Origin: Microbacteriaceae bacterium | GTDB taxonomy: Bacteria > Actinomycetota > Actinomycetes > Actinomycetales > Microbacteriaceae | Direction: 5' to 3' | DNA length: 38,775 bases | Assembly (NCBI GenBank): GCA_947452675.1 | Contig: CANGDL010000014.1 | Location: 1-38,775, forward strand | Shown: in pieces, positions 22,857-32,666 of the stretch | How positions within the stretch are numbered: position 1 is the stretch's first letter | How the letters are laid out: each line of letters begins with the position of its first letter | Translations under genes and position numbers: made by a program | The notes under the pieces: generated by a model | What the model was told of the DNA's origin: nothing | The model's database searches: none | The model's input: the letters and a program-made list of their open reading frames with translations, nothing else

Positions 22857-23426
22857 TTGAAGATAAACCGCTGCGAAATCGAGATTCTTGAGGGTCTTGT
22901 CCCGATTGCAGACAAACCCATGAGCCCAGATGGCGGTCATCTCGAGGAGCAAGTTGGCTCCTTGCAGAAATTTCGAGTGACTACCACGGACGACCTGGAT
23001 CATGTTTTCGGCTTAGTAACCTGGCCAAATGCCCGACCAGAAGTCCGCAGTGTCGAATTCGTTGATGGGCTTTCCAAATACAAGCGACTCGAAGGTGCTG
23101 GCCGTTGGTCGTTTATCCCTGTTGGCAACGGCCAATGGCTTGGCGAACTAAACATCATGAAGTATAACGGGAAAGAGCGACCAACCCTCTGTCGGCCAAC
23201 TTCTGATGAGCTGAACCAGCTAGCTGGTGGCGATGCTGAGACCTTGCTTCTGCATGTGGGTGCTCTAAAGGTAGGCACTCGTGAAGAGCTAGTAGGCGAT
23301 CAAACAAGGCAACGAAATTCTCCCTCTCTCTTGGTAAGCGAAGGTGACGTAAAAGCAATCGCGGCAGCCTTTGCCGTCACTCGAGTAATGGCGATTATGT
23401 ATGAGCTGGGGCTGGACGATGCCTAA
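22857..23426 (+). CDS. Uncharacterised 189-residue protein
   Basis: I do not recognise the family. The start is a TTG at 22857 preceded by GAGGGG. The protein is soluble and of alpha/beta make-up, with a WSFIPVGNGQWLGELN strand pair in the middle and a helical end (AIAAAFAVTRVMAIMYEL). Its last 8 bases overlap the start of the HEPN-like gene, so the two are translationally coupled. An approximate promoter (TAGACT at 22826) lies upstream. Confidence 0.65.
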   Translation: MKINRCEIEILEGLVPIADKPMSPDGGHLEEQVGSLQKFRVTTTDDLDHVFGLVTWPNARPEVRSVEFVDGLSKYKRLEGAGRWSFIPVGNGQWLGELNIMKYNGKERPTLCRPTSDELNQLAGGDAETLLLHVGALKVGTREELVGDQTRQRNSPSLLVSEGDVKAIAAAFAVTRVMAIMYELGLDDA

Positions 23427-24510
23427 TCCTGCGCTGTTAGAAGTGCCTGATGAAGTCTTGATCGCCGGAACAATCCACGCTTACTCGCGAATTTTTGGCG
23501 CGCAGCTGGGCGAACAGGTCAATTCAATTTTGAGCGCCAAGGCTTCTCCATCCTGGTTCGCAACTCTCAGGCAAGACCGTAAGGCGGCGAATCTTGTCGC
23601 CTACGATGACTACCGCGACCCTCGCTTTCTGTTGAAGGAAGCCCTCGATGATGAGGGGATTGTTCATTACGGAATCGAAAACTTTGACCAGGAGTGGAAG
23701 GTTGTTGCGGCAACGCTTAGGCGCAAGCTGAACGCATGGTTCCATGGCAGCCTAGAGCCCAATTTGGCTACTTTCATACAACTTGTGGAGGGCCTTCGCT
23801 TCTTGGCGGACCGCTCGAAGCTTCCAATTGCCAACGATTTGATGGCAAATGTGAATCGCGCTAGAGCGATCCAAGCCGGTGATTATGTTGCAGGCAAAGC
23901 CGCTCCTGTGCCCGAAGTCACGCCGGACGATCAAGAATTTGCCGAACGGCTCAAGGCGAAAAAAGAGGAAATCATTAAGCGCCCGCCAATCGGTTCCGAA
24001 TGGTTGGGTTCGAAGGGCACTCGCAAAATAGTGATCTCAAAGGTGCTACGAGATGTCACCGAAAACGGCGTCTCGATAAAGTCTCAGCTAGGCCCAGATC
24101 CAGACGAAGTAGTCACTTCATGGTTGCGCTACTACCCAAAGGGCGGCGAGGCCAAAGTCGCTGATGACGGGGCTGTAATGGGCTACAGCATGGGCCAGGC
24201 TTACCTAATCGGTTGGCTCAACGTCGAGAACAACGAGACTTCTAATGAAGTCAAAGGATTCGCGTTGCCCTACGAGTACATTTTCACTGGCAGTGATGTC
24301 CGAGACATCGTTTCAGGCAAGCTTCTTTCAATCGACGCCACAGAACCAATCACCGCGCTCCTCGAATCGCTGAAATCGGTGCTCTCGGAAGGCGACTTCC
24401 TAGCAATCACTCCTTACGGAGAAATTTTGAAGCAAAACGAATCAGCTCAGGCTGAAATCGTCACTGTCGCACACAAGAATATCTGGTTCAAAGGGCATCT
24501 GCCGGGCTGA
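23419..24510 (+). CDS. HEPN (Swt1-like) domain protein
   Basis: The 363-residue protein has an N-terminal helical region (about 10-135) that resembles the Swt1-type HEPN domain. The helix LRRKLNAWFHGSL carries R102-x6-H109, a form of the HEPN Rx4-6H motif, followed by a helix where Swt1-HEPN proteins have the conserved FIQLVEGLRFL-like segment. HEPN domains are often RNases in conflict systems. The rest (about 185-363) is beta-rich and unknown. ATG 23419 is preferred to one 18 bases upstream because it overlaps the previous stop in the usual coupled manner. It converges on the methylase gene with 13 bases between the stops. The HEPN call is by eye. Confidence 0.6.
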   Translation: MPNPALLEVPDEVLIAGTIHAYSRIFGAQLGEQVNSILSAKASPSWFATLRQDRKAANLVAYDDYRDPRFLLKEALDDEGIVHYGIENFDQEWKVVAATLRRKLNAWFHGSLEPNLATFIQLVEGLRFLADRSKLPIANDLMANVNRARAIQAGDYVAGKAAPVPEVTPDDQEFAERLKAKKEEIIKRPPIGSEWLGSKGTRKIVISKVLRDVTENGVSIKSQLGPDPDEVVTSWLRYYPKGGEAKVADDGAVMGYSMGQAYLIGWLNVENNETSNEVKGFALPYEYIFTGSDVRDIVSGKLLSIDATEPITALLESLKSVLSEGDFLAITPYGEILKQNESAQAEIVTVAHKNIWFKGHLPG

Positions 24511-24523
24511 ATTTTACGGTTTA

Positions 24524-27500
24524 CTAAAGGTCAACCCACAGCTTTCGATTCTCTTTCAGATCTTGATTCATCTGCCTTGACTCGTTAGCCCGCATGATCT
24601 GACGGTACAGAATATTCAAATTCCTCCACTCGTTCCCATAGCCCGCAGCGTCTAGGGCCAGACGGTCGAACACATCTGAAACCTCTCGGATGCCCGCCCA
24701 TCGAATAGAGACGTAGTTCAAGTCCTTGTACATGTTAACCACGGTGTTATCAAGGCCAGCGTTGAGAACAGCGCTCTCTGCTGCCTGAATTGCTTCACCT
24801 GAAATTTCCTTGAATGCGACCCTGAGTTGTGTAAACGAGGACTCGATGGTGTCAAATCCATCTCCCATGGCTTGCCACCAGATGAATCCCACTTTCCCGC
24901 TGAGCAGGGCTAGTAAAGTGCGCTCACTCTCACTCGAGCTAATCTCCAATTCTTTGACTTTCTTGTCGTGAATCTGGGTCACTTGCAGGTCCAAGTCCAG
25001 GATAGGTGGGCGCATAGGATGAACGGGCACCCAGTAGTTGGCAGTGGATTTGAGAGTTAGGAGACCAGTACTGGTTTTCCCGAGTGAACCCTGCACTGCC
25101 CGGATCCTGTTTATGAGGGTATTGCAGACACCTCCTCTTCCGGGTGCCAAGGAACCAGTAACGGTGGTCTCCGAATACACAAGAGACTCAAAGAGCCAGG
25201 TCCTTGTGGCCACAGTGAACACTTGGTGGTGGGAGCTGAACGCGCGCTTCTCACCAAAATTTGAGCCGATATGAATCGTGTTACGCACGGCGGCACCCTC
25301 GAAAAGGCCTTGAGGGAGTTGATCGTATGTTGACCACCATTGTTGAGATGTCGTTCGAAATAGTAGTCCCCTAAGTGGGGCGAAGTCGTCGCTGAATCCA
25401 AGATTGATAGGGACTATGAACGCGTGTCGGCCTTCCTTATGTAGCAAATGTAAGGCACGCTCGTAGCAATAGGCATACAAATCACGGGCGTTTGCAACCT
25501 CATATCCTCTGGTGCCTTCCCTGAACATGGTTTTATGATCTTTTGCAGCAAGCCTGACGTACGGGGGGTTCCCTACAATGACGTCGAAGCCGCCTCTGGC
25601 AATAACTTGAGGAAACTCCACAAACCAATGCAAAGGGTGATTTCTCTGCACCCAACTTTCGGTTTCAGATTCGGATAACAGCAGCATTTGCCCCATGACT
25701 AAGTTGCACTCTGACCTGAGTGAGTTCGTTAACTCTTGAAGCTCGATCTTGGACCGCTCTAGGTTCACCGTCTTGTCAAATGATGACGAAACAAAGTTTC
25801 CATAGCGCGCAACGAAATCCGAAATTCGGGGCGCCAAATTTTCGATCGCCTGAGATGCGAATACATCTCTATCGCTGAGGCGTTCCGCATCGGCTGGGTC
25901 GAGTATGCCCACGATCAAATTTCCAGACTTCAAGTTAAAATCCAGGTCCGGCAGAGGCTCGATGTCCTCAACTTCATCGAGACAGGAGGCGAGCGACAAA
26001 AACACCCTGAGTTTCGCGGTCTCGATTGCATCTGGCATCAAATCAGTACCAAATAAGTTGACTAACGCCGCCTTTTTCCGGATGTAGTATCTACGGTTCG
26101 GGTGGCTAGTTGCATCCTCCAAAATTGACTTTGCAAAAATCGAGTTTCCAGGGAGCTCTTCTGCGGCCTCGAGAGTTCGGGCATATACATCCTCAAGAAT
26201 TTCCAAGGCGGCGAAAAGAAATGCGCCTGAGCCGCACGTCGGGTCTAGAACGGAGAGGTCCGTTAGAGCTGTCCAGAATTTCTGCAGATCTGAATCGTTA
26301 TCTATGGTGAGAATGCAGTCTTCTATGAGCAACTGACTGTTTAGGTTGTATGTAATCAAGTCGTCGATCTCTCGCAAGGCCCCGTTTTCTAGAAGTGCCT
26401 TCAGGGACTCCACGCGTTCGCGTCTATGGAACATCTCTACCCAGCTCTCACCCGCAAGGCAAATGTCAGGATCGGGTAAAGCTTTATCCAGCTCGCTCCA
26501 AAGAGAAGGATCTTGCTTCCATAGGCTCTCAAGTTTCGGCGGAGCTTGGCGCCACGCGGCCGCCTCGGGGTCAAAGCCTTGCAGTAGCGGGCCTTGTATG
26601 TATCTCGTCCCTGAGCCGATCAGGAGCATCGTTGGCTTAAGACCAATATTTACTAGCTCGTCCAACAGCTTTGGAATGAGCGTCTGACTGACCATGTATC
26701 CAGTCACGTCATGTTTAGTGTAGTAAGCCCCATTTTCCTTTTTGCCACTCGCATTAAAGTTGATGTACTGCTCGAAGATGTAACCAATAACTTCCGGGTT
26801 TATTTCATTCGGGTTTCCGCTCGGGCGCGTGTCTAAGTGCCAGGTAAAAGAATCGAAAAAATCGAAAATTTCGATAAAAACCGAATCAGGAATGGAGATT
26901 TCATTGGACTTTTCTAGGTCGGAAGCCCCAAATATCCCTCCGTTTATGTATGGCACCTCGCCTAGGATCTGGGCGATGCGGGCGTCCTTGAAATTGCGGT
27001 CCTGGCTGTTCAGGCCTTCAAAGAACAACTCAAGCAGCAGGTCTCTATAGAAACTGTAGAAGCCGTCATGTACATCAATGGCCTTCAACTTGCCTAGGCA
27101 GGTCTTCAGGTAGTCGGCATCTGCATTGAGAAATTCCTTCTTCTGCAAAAAGTAGATAAACATCAATCTATTGAGCAAGAGCACTGCGTACGAGTGAGCG
27201 TCTTCTTTATCGAGACCACGGATTGCGGTTGCTAGAGCCTGCTGTTGGCGTCTAAAACTCTCATAGAATTTCTTCGTGACAGAGGACGTCTCGAATGCGC
27301 CTTGAAGCCGCTTACGCAATTGGTTGATGTTGATGCCCGAAAGCATGTCTTTTGCGTCGAACAGTAGCCCTGACAGCCGCTGCGCCAAGAATAGGGGAAG
27401 GGTCTCATTGGCAATGACAAGCTTCTCATGCGTAGAGGCGCCACTGGCGGTTTGCTTGGGCCACATCCAGGTAGTTGTTTGCCTAGTCTTGAAAAGAAGA

Positions 27501-27769
27501 ATGCGTTCGGGGTACTTCTGTCCGACAGCCTTTGAAATGTTTCGTTGAAAACTTGGAGTTATCCGTTGTGAACTCGAAAAATCAAACTCGAAAATAGCGG
27601 CACCGTTCAAGAGGCTTGCTAGCTTTTTGCCTCGAGCGGCATCTGCGTAGTACCGAAAGTCTTCAAAATCATCTGACTTCGTATCCCACCCGAGGACATC
27701 TCTAAATACAGACTGAAGGCCTCCTTTTTCAAAAGCCATCTGGACTTGCTTATGGTTAGAGACCTTCAT
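24524..27769 (-). CDS. Eco57I-type N6-adenine DNA methylase (defence operon)
   Basis: This 1081-residue protein is a large adenine methyltransferase: SAM-binding motif I DPTCGSGAFLF (about residue 510) and catalytic NPPY (about 733, in IVGNPPYVRL) are intact. The order is that of Eco57I/PglX-like proteins. The N-terminal 150 residues (FEFDFSSSQRITPS..., ERILLFKTRQTTTWMW) recall the degenerate endonuclease-like domains of such enzymes, but no intact PD-(D/E)XK triad is visible. The C-terminal part would hold target recognition. The ATG follows the helicase stop with no gap, so the two are translationally coupled. Expected role: marking host DNA at a specific sequence so the helicase-nuclease spares it. 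Confidence 0.85.
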   Translation of the reverse strand: MKVSNHKQVQMAFEKGGLQSVFRDVLGWDTKSDDFEDFRYYADAARGKKLASLLNGAAIFEFDFSSSQRITPSFQRNISKAVGQKYPERILLFKTRQTTTWMWPKQTASGASTHEKLVIANETLPLFLAQRLSGLLFDAKDMLSGININQLRKRLQGAFETSSVTKKFYESFRRQQQALATAIRGLDKEDAHSYAVLLLNRLMFIYFLQKKEFLNADADYLKTCLGKLKAIDVHDGFYSFYRDLLLELFFEGLNSQDRNFKDARIAQILGEVPYINGGIFGASDLEKSNEISIPDSVFIEIFDFFDSFTWHLDTRPSGNPNEINPEVIGYIFEQYINFNASGKKENGAYYTKHDVTGYMVSQTLIPKLLDELVNIGLKPTMLLIGSGTRYIQGPLLQGFDPEAAAWRQAPPKLESLWKQDPSLWSELDKALPDPDICLAGESWVEMFHRRERVESLKALLENGALREIDDLITYNLNSQLLIEDCILTIDNDSDLQKFWTALTDLSVLDPTCGSGAFLFAALEILEDVYARTLEAAEELPGNSIFAKSILEDATSHPNRRYYIRKKAALVNLFGTDLMPDAIETAKLRVFLSLASCLDEVEDIEPLPDLDFNLKSGNLIVGILDPADAERLSDRDVFASQAIENLAPRISDFVARYGNFVSSSFDKTVNLERSKIELQELTNSLRSECNLVMGQMLLLSESETESWVQRNHPLHWFVEFPQVIARGGFDVIVGNPPYVRLAAKDHKTMFREGTRGYEVANARDLYAYCYERALHLLHKEGRHAFIVPINLGFSDDFAPLRGLLFRTTSQQWWSTYDQLPQGLFEGAAVRNTIHIGSNFGEKRAFSSHHQVFTVATRTWLFESLVYSETTVTGSLAPGRGGVCNTLINRIRAVQGSLGKTSTGLLTLKSTANYWVPVHPMRPPILDLDLQVTQIHDKKVKELEISSSESERTLLALLSGKVGFIWWQAMGDGFDTIESSFTQLRVAFKEISGEAIQAAESAVLNAGLDNTVVNMYKDLNYVSIRWAGIREVSDVFDRLALDAAGYGNEWRNLNILYRQIMRANESRQMNQDLKENRKLWVDL

Positions 27770-30700
27770 CTAGTTGTCACTCCCGAATCCGAAACTCAGC
27801 ACCGTCTCTAGCTCCATCTGCTCTCCGCCCTGTTGATCCAATAGCTCTCCATTTGCCTGTAGGTCCCGAATGGCTCTGATAGCTAATAGATCACCCGTTT
27901 TCAGGCGGGCGCGGTAAATCTCCCGAGCTTGATCTTCCGCAGTTCTATAGATTGGAAATTTCAAGATGTCAGTGGCGAGCTGATCTATTTCACCACGTTC
28001 ATCCTCGGCCAGGAGCCAATAGTCTTCGCTATCAGTAAGAAGTCGATAAATTTGCTTTCGGATACCGTGGTTGAGTAAAACTCGATTTTTTCCAGCCTGA
28101 GGCGCGATAACGGTTTTGAGCAAAACGTCTGTGAACGAAAAGTGATCGGGGCGCTCCGGTGCGGCAGGTTCTTCAGATTCCGAAGCCGTTAGTTTCAGGG
28201 CCTCCAATTGCGTGAAGGTACTAGTTTGACCGTTGGTAAGCCTGACAGCGATTAAGTCGACTGGTGCACTTCCTCGCTGAATTACTTTTGCATGAACCAA
28301 GGTCGTGTAGCCCGAGTCCGTTACAGCCCTAGTTGTGCTAACTCCGAGCGGGAGCCTTATGACCTTGTCACGCTCCGCTTGGGTAGCGCCATCCCAGATT
28401 CCCAAGGCATAAGAACCGTAGTCAACTTCGCCTTCGTAGGCAGCGAGTTCGTGTTTGCCATCGAACATCCCCTCTAGATCGAAGTCATCATCGCCAAAAT
28501 CTTGGCTGAGAATGTCCTCTCCACCGCCAAAAATATCCTGGTTGGTCTGCAGTCTCTTGGCCAGTCGTTTGATGAGAGTGATCCGATCATCAACGCTCTC
28601 ATGAGGCATGAATGAGAGTGCGCGAATGACATCCGCCTTCTGCCCAATTCGGTCAACTCGACCCGCTCGCTGAATGACTTTGATGATGGTCCAAGGCAAA
28701 TCCCAATTCAGTACCAAGGCGCTGTCTTGGAGGTTTTGACCTTCGGATAGGACGTCGGTGGCCAACAACACCTGAATTTCAGTGGAGTCCTTCGGCAACC
28801 CACCGAGGCTCTTATTGGATTCAGGGGAGAACCGACGTGCGAGGGTAGTTGGGTTGTCAGAGTCGCCTGAGACAGAGCCGATTTCAACGCCAGGGCAACG
28901 TGGTTTCAAATACTTGGTGACGTAGTCGATGGTGTCCTTGTACTCGCTGAATACTAATAGTTTTTCGGATGTTCCGAGGTTGTTGATGCGTTCGGCCAGG
29001 GCGATTAATTTGCTATCGTGAGCGGGATCCCAGTCGCCAAACTCGTCCACGATCGACTGAAGCACTTCGTTATCTTGGGCAACGGCCTTCGAAAACTCTC
29101 TTGAATTGAAAAGTTCATGCCGGGCCCAACGTAAGCCTCTAGGAGTTCCATTCTTTAGCTTCGCGTAGGATTTTTCGGCTAAGTCGGTCCAGGCTTTATC
29201 GTCTAGGCCTTTGACCCAAGATGAAGCAAGATTGCTCGCCGATGTTTCACCTTCGAGTACGATGTCACCTTCGATGCCCTTGTCGCTGTCCGTGAGGGCG
29301 TAGGCGCGATCATCGAGTGTTCCGATCGGCACATCCAGGCCGTTGTCGAGAGCATACTTCAGCACGTGTGAGCGATGCAGCATCTTTTCAACTGTGATGA
29401 AGAAAGCCATCGGCGAAGAGGCAAGGCGCTTAAGAACCGTTGTCTTGATGAAGCCATTGGTCGCATTAGCGCGCAACATGTCGTCTATGAGTGTCTTTTC
29501 AGCCGAGTTCTCATGTTGAATGTCCGAGACAAGATAACGCCCTGGCTGATAGCGTGCGTAGTTCATACCGTCAAGTGCATCAAAATTTTCTAGTGAAGCT
29601 AAACGGTCACCAGGGTCGTTAGGCCCACCTTGGTACTTTAATGGCATTGAAATTCGTTTAGGAAAACTAAACCGGGTACCGTCGTTGAATTTGAAGAATA
29701 TTCTTGAGGTGTCGGGGTCTTTTTCTCCGTAGGTCTCTTCCAGGTAACGGCGCGTTCTTCGTACGAGATATTGCCCTAGGAGTCGTTGCCAATCCTTTGC
29801 AAAGCCAGATTGTTCAAAGGCTTCTAGCGTGGACAAGCGCCCGTTCGTCTTTTGAGCGAGCTGGAATTCTCCGTCTGGGCCGAGGCTGGCGATATGCTCT
29901 TCCGGGCGAATCCCCAGGTCAAGGTCGGTTGGCAGCTTGAGCTTCAGTTGTCCGCTGATGTCGAAATGGTCAGCGTTGAACATTGTCGCGGTCATAAGCA
30001 CCACGTTGGAGTTCCAAGTTTGGATGTAGTCGTGAATTATTTGCCAGTCATTGCGGGTGGTGTGACGAATATTGTGCGATTCGTCAATCAAAACGAGCCT
30101 GTAAGGCGCTAGGTCCGGAAGGTCCTTCTTGACCATGCTCAAGCTCATAACTTTTCCATGCACCTCGTAGGTTTCAAGGTATGTTTCCCACATCTTGACT
30201 AGGTTTTTTGGGCAAATGACAAGTACCCGCTCGCCGTATGTTGCTGCGATAGCGGTGCCGGTAAGGGTCTTACCTAAACCAACCACGTCTCCGATCACCG
30301 CAAGTCCGCGTTGTTTCAACATTCTTGTGGCGACCCGAACCGCTGATTCTTGCCACGGGGTTAGGTCCGCAGCGACGATGGAAGGAATGTCAAGGTTCTT
30401 TCCGGCGCGCGCGTCACGAGACAATTCGTAAGCCATTTTTAAGTGCACGAGCCGCGGACTAGGTTGCTCAATAGCTGCCCAGCTTTCTTCAAGAACCTCA
30501 ATCAGCAGCTCAGTTATGTCAATACTGAAGTTGTCAGCCCACTTATCCGTAAACCACTTGTAGAGCTTTTGTCCTTGTTGGACATCAGACTCCTCGAGGT
30601 TTAGTTCTCCTTGGTGGTGAAGGCCTGAAGCTGTGAAGTTGGAGGAGCCAACAATGGCTCTGAAATTTTGGACAGGACCAGCGAGGTGGCATACGTAAAG

Positions 30701-31144
30701 TTTTGCGTGGAGAGGGCTTCTAGCTGCAAATTTGATCTTAAGGAATCCAGAGCGCAGGTCTTCCAGCAGGTCTCGAATACCGTTGCGATCATTCTCGTTC
30801 GGTGCACCCCAGGTGAGTTGCTGCGAAAATTCTCGGACAGCATCCTTGGCCAGCATGACTGCCTTAGAAAGAACCATCTCATGGGTGTCGTCAGCCGAAA
30901 GAATTGAAAGTTCGGATTTGGTCTGCGAAGCGCCAGAAAGAGCCATACCGACCAATAGGCGAACGCGCTCTTGGGAATCGCCCAGATCTGCGTGGTTTTC
31001 CATCGCGTGTAGCTCGGCGCGCAATCGCTGCCAGCCACGCAAGTTAAAGTAACCAACGGAAGCGTCTAGTTGGCGGCTATTTGGTAGGTGTTCCTTGAGC
31101 ACTTCAAGGAGCTGCAAGTCTTCATTGTCGATGATTCTGGACAT
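27770..31144 (-). CDS. PLD-domain SNF2-type helicase (defence effector)
   Basis: This 1124-residue protein has an N-terminal phospholipase D-like nuclease domain (H146-x-K148 in SPLHAKLYV and GSSN at 166-169). A SNF2/HepA-type helicase follows: Walker A GDVVGLGKT (285-293), DESH (354-357), LMTATMFN, and late motif VI QRAGRVDRIGQ. The PLD half-site lacks the Asp usually five residues after the Lys, and a dimer would be needed for two half-sites. ATG 31144 follows AGGGGGG. It is the middle gene of a three-gene operon. It most likely translocates on and cleaves unmodified DNA. It is not DISARM, since DrmA and DrmB are absent and PLD is fused instead of separate. Confidence 0.85.
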   Translation of the reverse strand: MSRIIDNEDLQLLEVLKEHLPNSRQLDASVGYFNLRGWQRLRAELHAMENHADLGDSQERVRLLVGMALSGASQTKSELSILSADDTHEMVLSKAVMLAKDAVREFSQQLTWGAPNENDRNGIRDLLEDLRSGFLKIKFAARSPLHAKLYVCHLAGPVQNFRAIVGSSNFTASGLHHQGELNLEESDVQQGQKLYKWFTDKWADNFSIDITELLIEVLEESWAAIEQPSPRLVHLKMAYELSRDARAGKNLDIPSIVAADLTPWQESAVRVATRMLKQRGLAVIGDVVGLGKTLTGTAIAATYGERVLVICPKNLVKMWETYLETYEVHGKVMSLSMVKKDLPDLAPYRLVLIDESHNIRHTTRNDWQIIHDYIQTWNSNVVLMTATMFNADHFDISGQLKLKLPTDLDLGIRPEEHIASLGPDGEFQLAQKTNGRLSTLEAFEQSGFAKDWQRLLGQYLVRRTRRYLEETYGEKDPDTSRIFFKFNDGTRFSFPKRISMPLKYQGGPNDPGDRLASLENFDALDGMNYARYQPGRYLVSDIQHENSAEKTLIDDMLRANATNGFIKTTVLKRLASSPMAFFITVEKMLHRSHVLKYALDNGLDVPIGTLDDRAYALTDSDKGIEGDIVLEGETSASNLASSWVKGLDDKAWTDLAEKSYAKLKNGTPRGLRWARHELFNSREFSKAVAQDNEVLQSIVDEFGDWDPAHDSKLIALAERINNLGTSEKLLVFSEYKDTIDYVTKYLKPRCPGVEIGSVSGDSDNPTTLARRFSPESNKSLGGLPKDSTEIQVLLATDVLSEGQNLQDSALVLNWDLPWTIIKVIQRAGRVDRIGQKADVIRALSFMPHESVDDRITLIKRLAKRLQTNQDIFGGGEDILSQDFGDDDFDLEGMFDGKHELAAYEGEVDYGSYALGIWDGATQAERDKVIRLPLGVSTTRAVTDSGYTTLVHAKVIQRGSAPVDLIAVRLTNGQTSTFTQLEALKLTASESEEPAAPERPDHFSFTDVLLKTVIAPQAGKNRVLLNHGIRKQIYRLLTDSEDYWLLAEDERGEIDQLATDILKFPIYRTAEDQAREIYRARLKTGDLLAIRAIRDLQANGELLDQQGGEQMELETVLSFGFGSDN

Positions 31145-31196
31145 CGTTCCCCCCTATTGGTGTCTGGTCTGAGCGTACCAATTTGCAGTGAAATTT

Positions 31197-31222
31197 GTGG
31201 GCGGCGGCCTTCCGCCGCCCAC
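31197..31222 (-). terminator. Strong GC-rich hairpin between defence genes
   Basis: GTGGGCGGCGG and CCGCCGCCCAC pair perfectly over 11 bp around a four-base loop. It begins just after the stop of the AIPR-like gene and ends about 50 bases before the helicase start. There is no U-tract (AAATTT follows), so it is more likely a partial terminator or mRNA-stability element that lowers expression of the helicase and methylase. Confidence 0.55.
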
Positions 31223-31230
31223 AAGTCCAC

Positions 31231-32598
31231 TTACTTGTTGTTAAGATAAACCAGGTCGATGGCGTTGTAAGCGGTCTTGTAGCTTGCGCTAGCCTTGCCG
31301 ACCTTCTGAGGGTCATAGCCAACCATCTCGATCATGCCCTTGTAGTTGTCTACAATCTTGTCGATGTGGTCCTTGACGAACTTCTTTGGGTCGGTCTTCC
31401 AAGAGACCTTGCCCTCGGGGTCAATCTGGATCAGAGCTTCGAGTCCCGCTACGAGAGGGACGATGTAGCCGTCTGGGTACTTCCAGCCGATTCCCTTCTT
31501 ACCGAACTTTGTCTGCTTTACCTTGGATGAATTCATCTTCTTCACAGGGATGATTCGGCCGAACTTGCCATCGTTCTTGTTGTAGGAATCAGGGAACAAC
31601 TCGTATACGAGGTCATAGAGTTCGGGCATTTGTCCAGCCAGTTCTAGGGCTGCCAAAATCTGCGGGTTGCGCAGTTCGCGACGAGCGCCATCTGTGGTGA
31701 CCGCTGGTGAACTCATCAACTTCTCGAAGCGAGACATACATTCGCCCTTCGAGCTGTAAATGGCTGTGGGCGAGATCGCCTCGACCTTCTTGCCGGTCTC
31801 GTCCTCGATCGTGAGACCTTCAAGCGCTTTGCGCAGTGGGATCCAACTCAAGGCAACAACGTCGGTCACCTTTATTTCTCCGCCGTCGTTGGTACGCCAC
31901 TCAACTAGATCCGCGATGCCCTTTGGCAGCTTGTTCTTCAAGTCGTCAAAGAGACCCTGAGCGTTTGCCTTGGTTTCAGCGCGAAGCTGAACGTTGTTGT
32001 TTCGGGCTGAACAAATATCTAAGAGTGACTTGTTGAACTCGTCGAGGATTACCTGGTCGTCAGGGTCACTAGGAACAAGCAGTTCGACAGGCACCAGGAC
32101 ATTCATTTCATTGTCGTCATCGGCAAGTGAAGCGCGGTAGGTCGAAACGACATCCTTAGACGCGTCCCAGAGAGTCTTGAAGTCGTGCCACAGTTTCACC
32201 GGCTTGAGTTTTGCCTCAGCGTCGTCACCATAGGCGAGCTCGAGAATGTGCAAACCAATGGCAAGAGTGTTGTGTCCGCCATCAAGAATTCCTTCGAGTT
32301 CTGGGCTAACAAAGTTCAGTGCGTAGCGCCCACGATCCAGACGCTTGAATTCTGCTGCAGCTAGAAGCAAACCCTTCGACTTAAAGGCAAAGATTTCTGG
32401 GGTGAGTGTAAGTGACTCACGGATGTCGGATGTGACCTGGCCGACTTTCGAGTCGCGAGGGTTTGCATCCAGGTTCATCTCATCGATCAAGGGGATGAGG
32501 TGTTTGATCTTTACGAGACCTGTAATTCGAGTAACGAAGCCTGCCTGCTGCTCAGCGACGTGTTCAAACTTTAGGGCGAGGATGGTGTTGTTTGTCAT
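31231..32598 (-). CDS. AIPR/DGQHR-like protein of the defence operon
   Basis: The 455-residue protein shows a block resembling abortive-infection AIPR and DGQHR/DndB-type proteins: PEIFAFKSKGLLLAAAEF followed by LEGILDGGHNTLAIGLHIL (D106, G107, G108, H109). The ParB-like DGQHR fold carries a similar motif. The C-terminal half is unknown, with a lysine-rich end. ATG 32598 follows AAGGAG. It is the first gene of the operon with the PLD helicase and the methylase, so it probably senses or regulates, or controls target choice. The family name is a best guess based on the single motif. Confidence 0.6.
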   Translation of the reverse strand: MTNNTILALKFEHVAEQQAGFVTRITGLVKIKHLIPLIDEMNLDANPRDSKVGQVTSDIRESLTLTPEIFAFKSKGLLLAAAEFKRLDRGRYALNFVSPELEGILDGGHNTLAIGLHILELAYGDDAEAKLKPVKLWHDFKTLWDASKDVVSTYRASLADDDNEMNVLVPVELLVPSDPDDQVILDEFNKSLLDICSARNNNVQLRAETKANAQGLFDDLKNKLPKGIADLVEWRTNDGGEIKVTDVVALSWIPLRKALEGLTIEDETGKKVEAISPTAIYSSKGECMSRFEKLMSSPAVTTDGARRELRNPQILAALELAGQMPELYDLVYELFPDSYNKNDGKFGRIIPVKKMNSSKVKQTKFGKKGIGWKYPDGYIVPLVAGLEALIQIDPEGKVSWKTDPKKFVKDHIDKIVDNYKGMIEMVGYDPQKVGKASASYKTAYNAIDLVYLNNK

Positions 32599-32666
32599 TG
32601 TTTCTCCTTGTTCAGTTGGCCTTCCGGCCTCTTTCTACCTGCCTCCCGTCCGAAAGGCAGTAGACC

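Noticed and set aside
24524-31144. DISARM class 1 (drmMI and drmD)
   Set aside because: The methylase and SNF2 helicase fit, but DrmA, DrmB (DUF1998) and a free DrmC are absent, and a PLD domain is fused to the helicase.
24524-32598. BREX or Pgl system
   Set aside because: The methylase is PglX-like in layout, but there is no PglZ phosphatase, BrxC ATPase or BrxA/B in the window.
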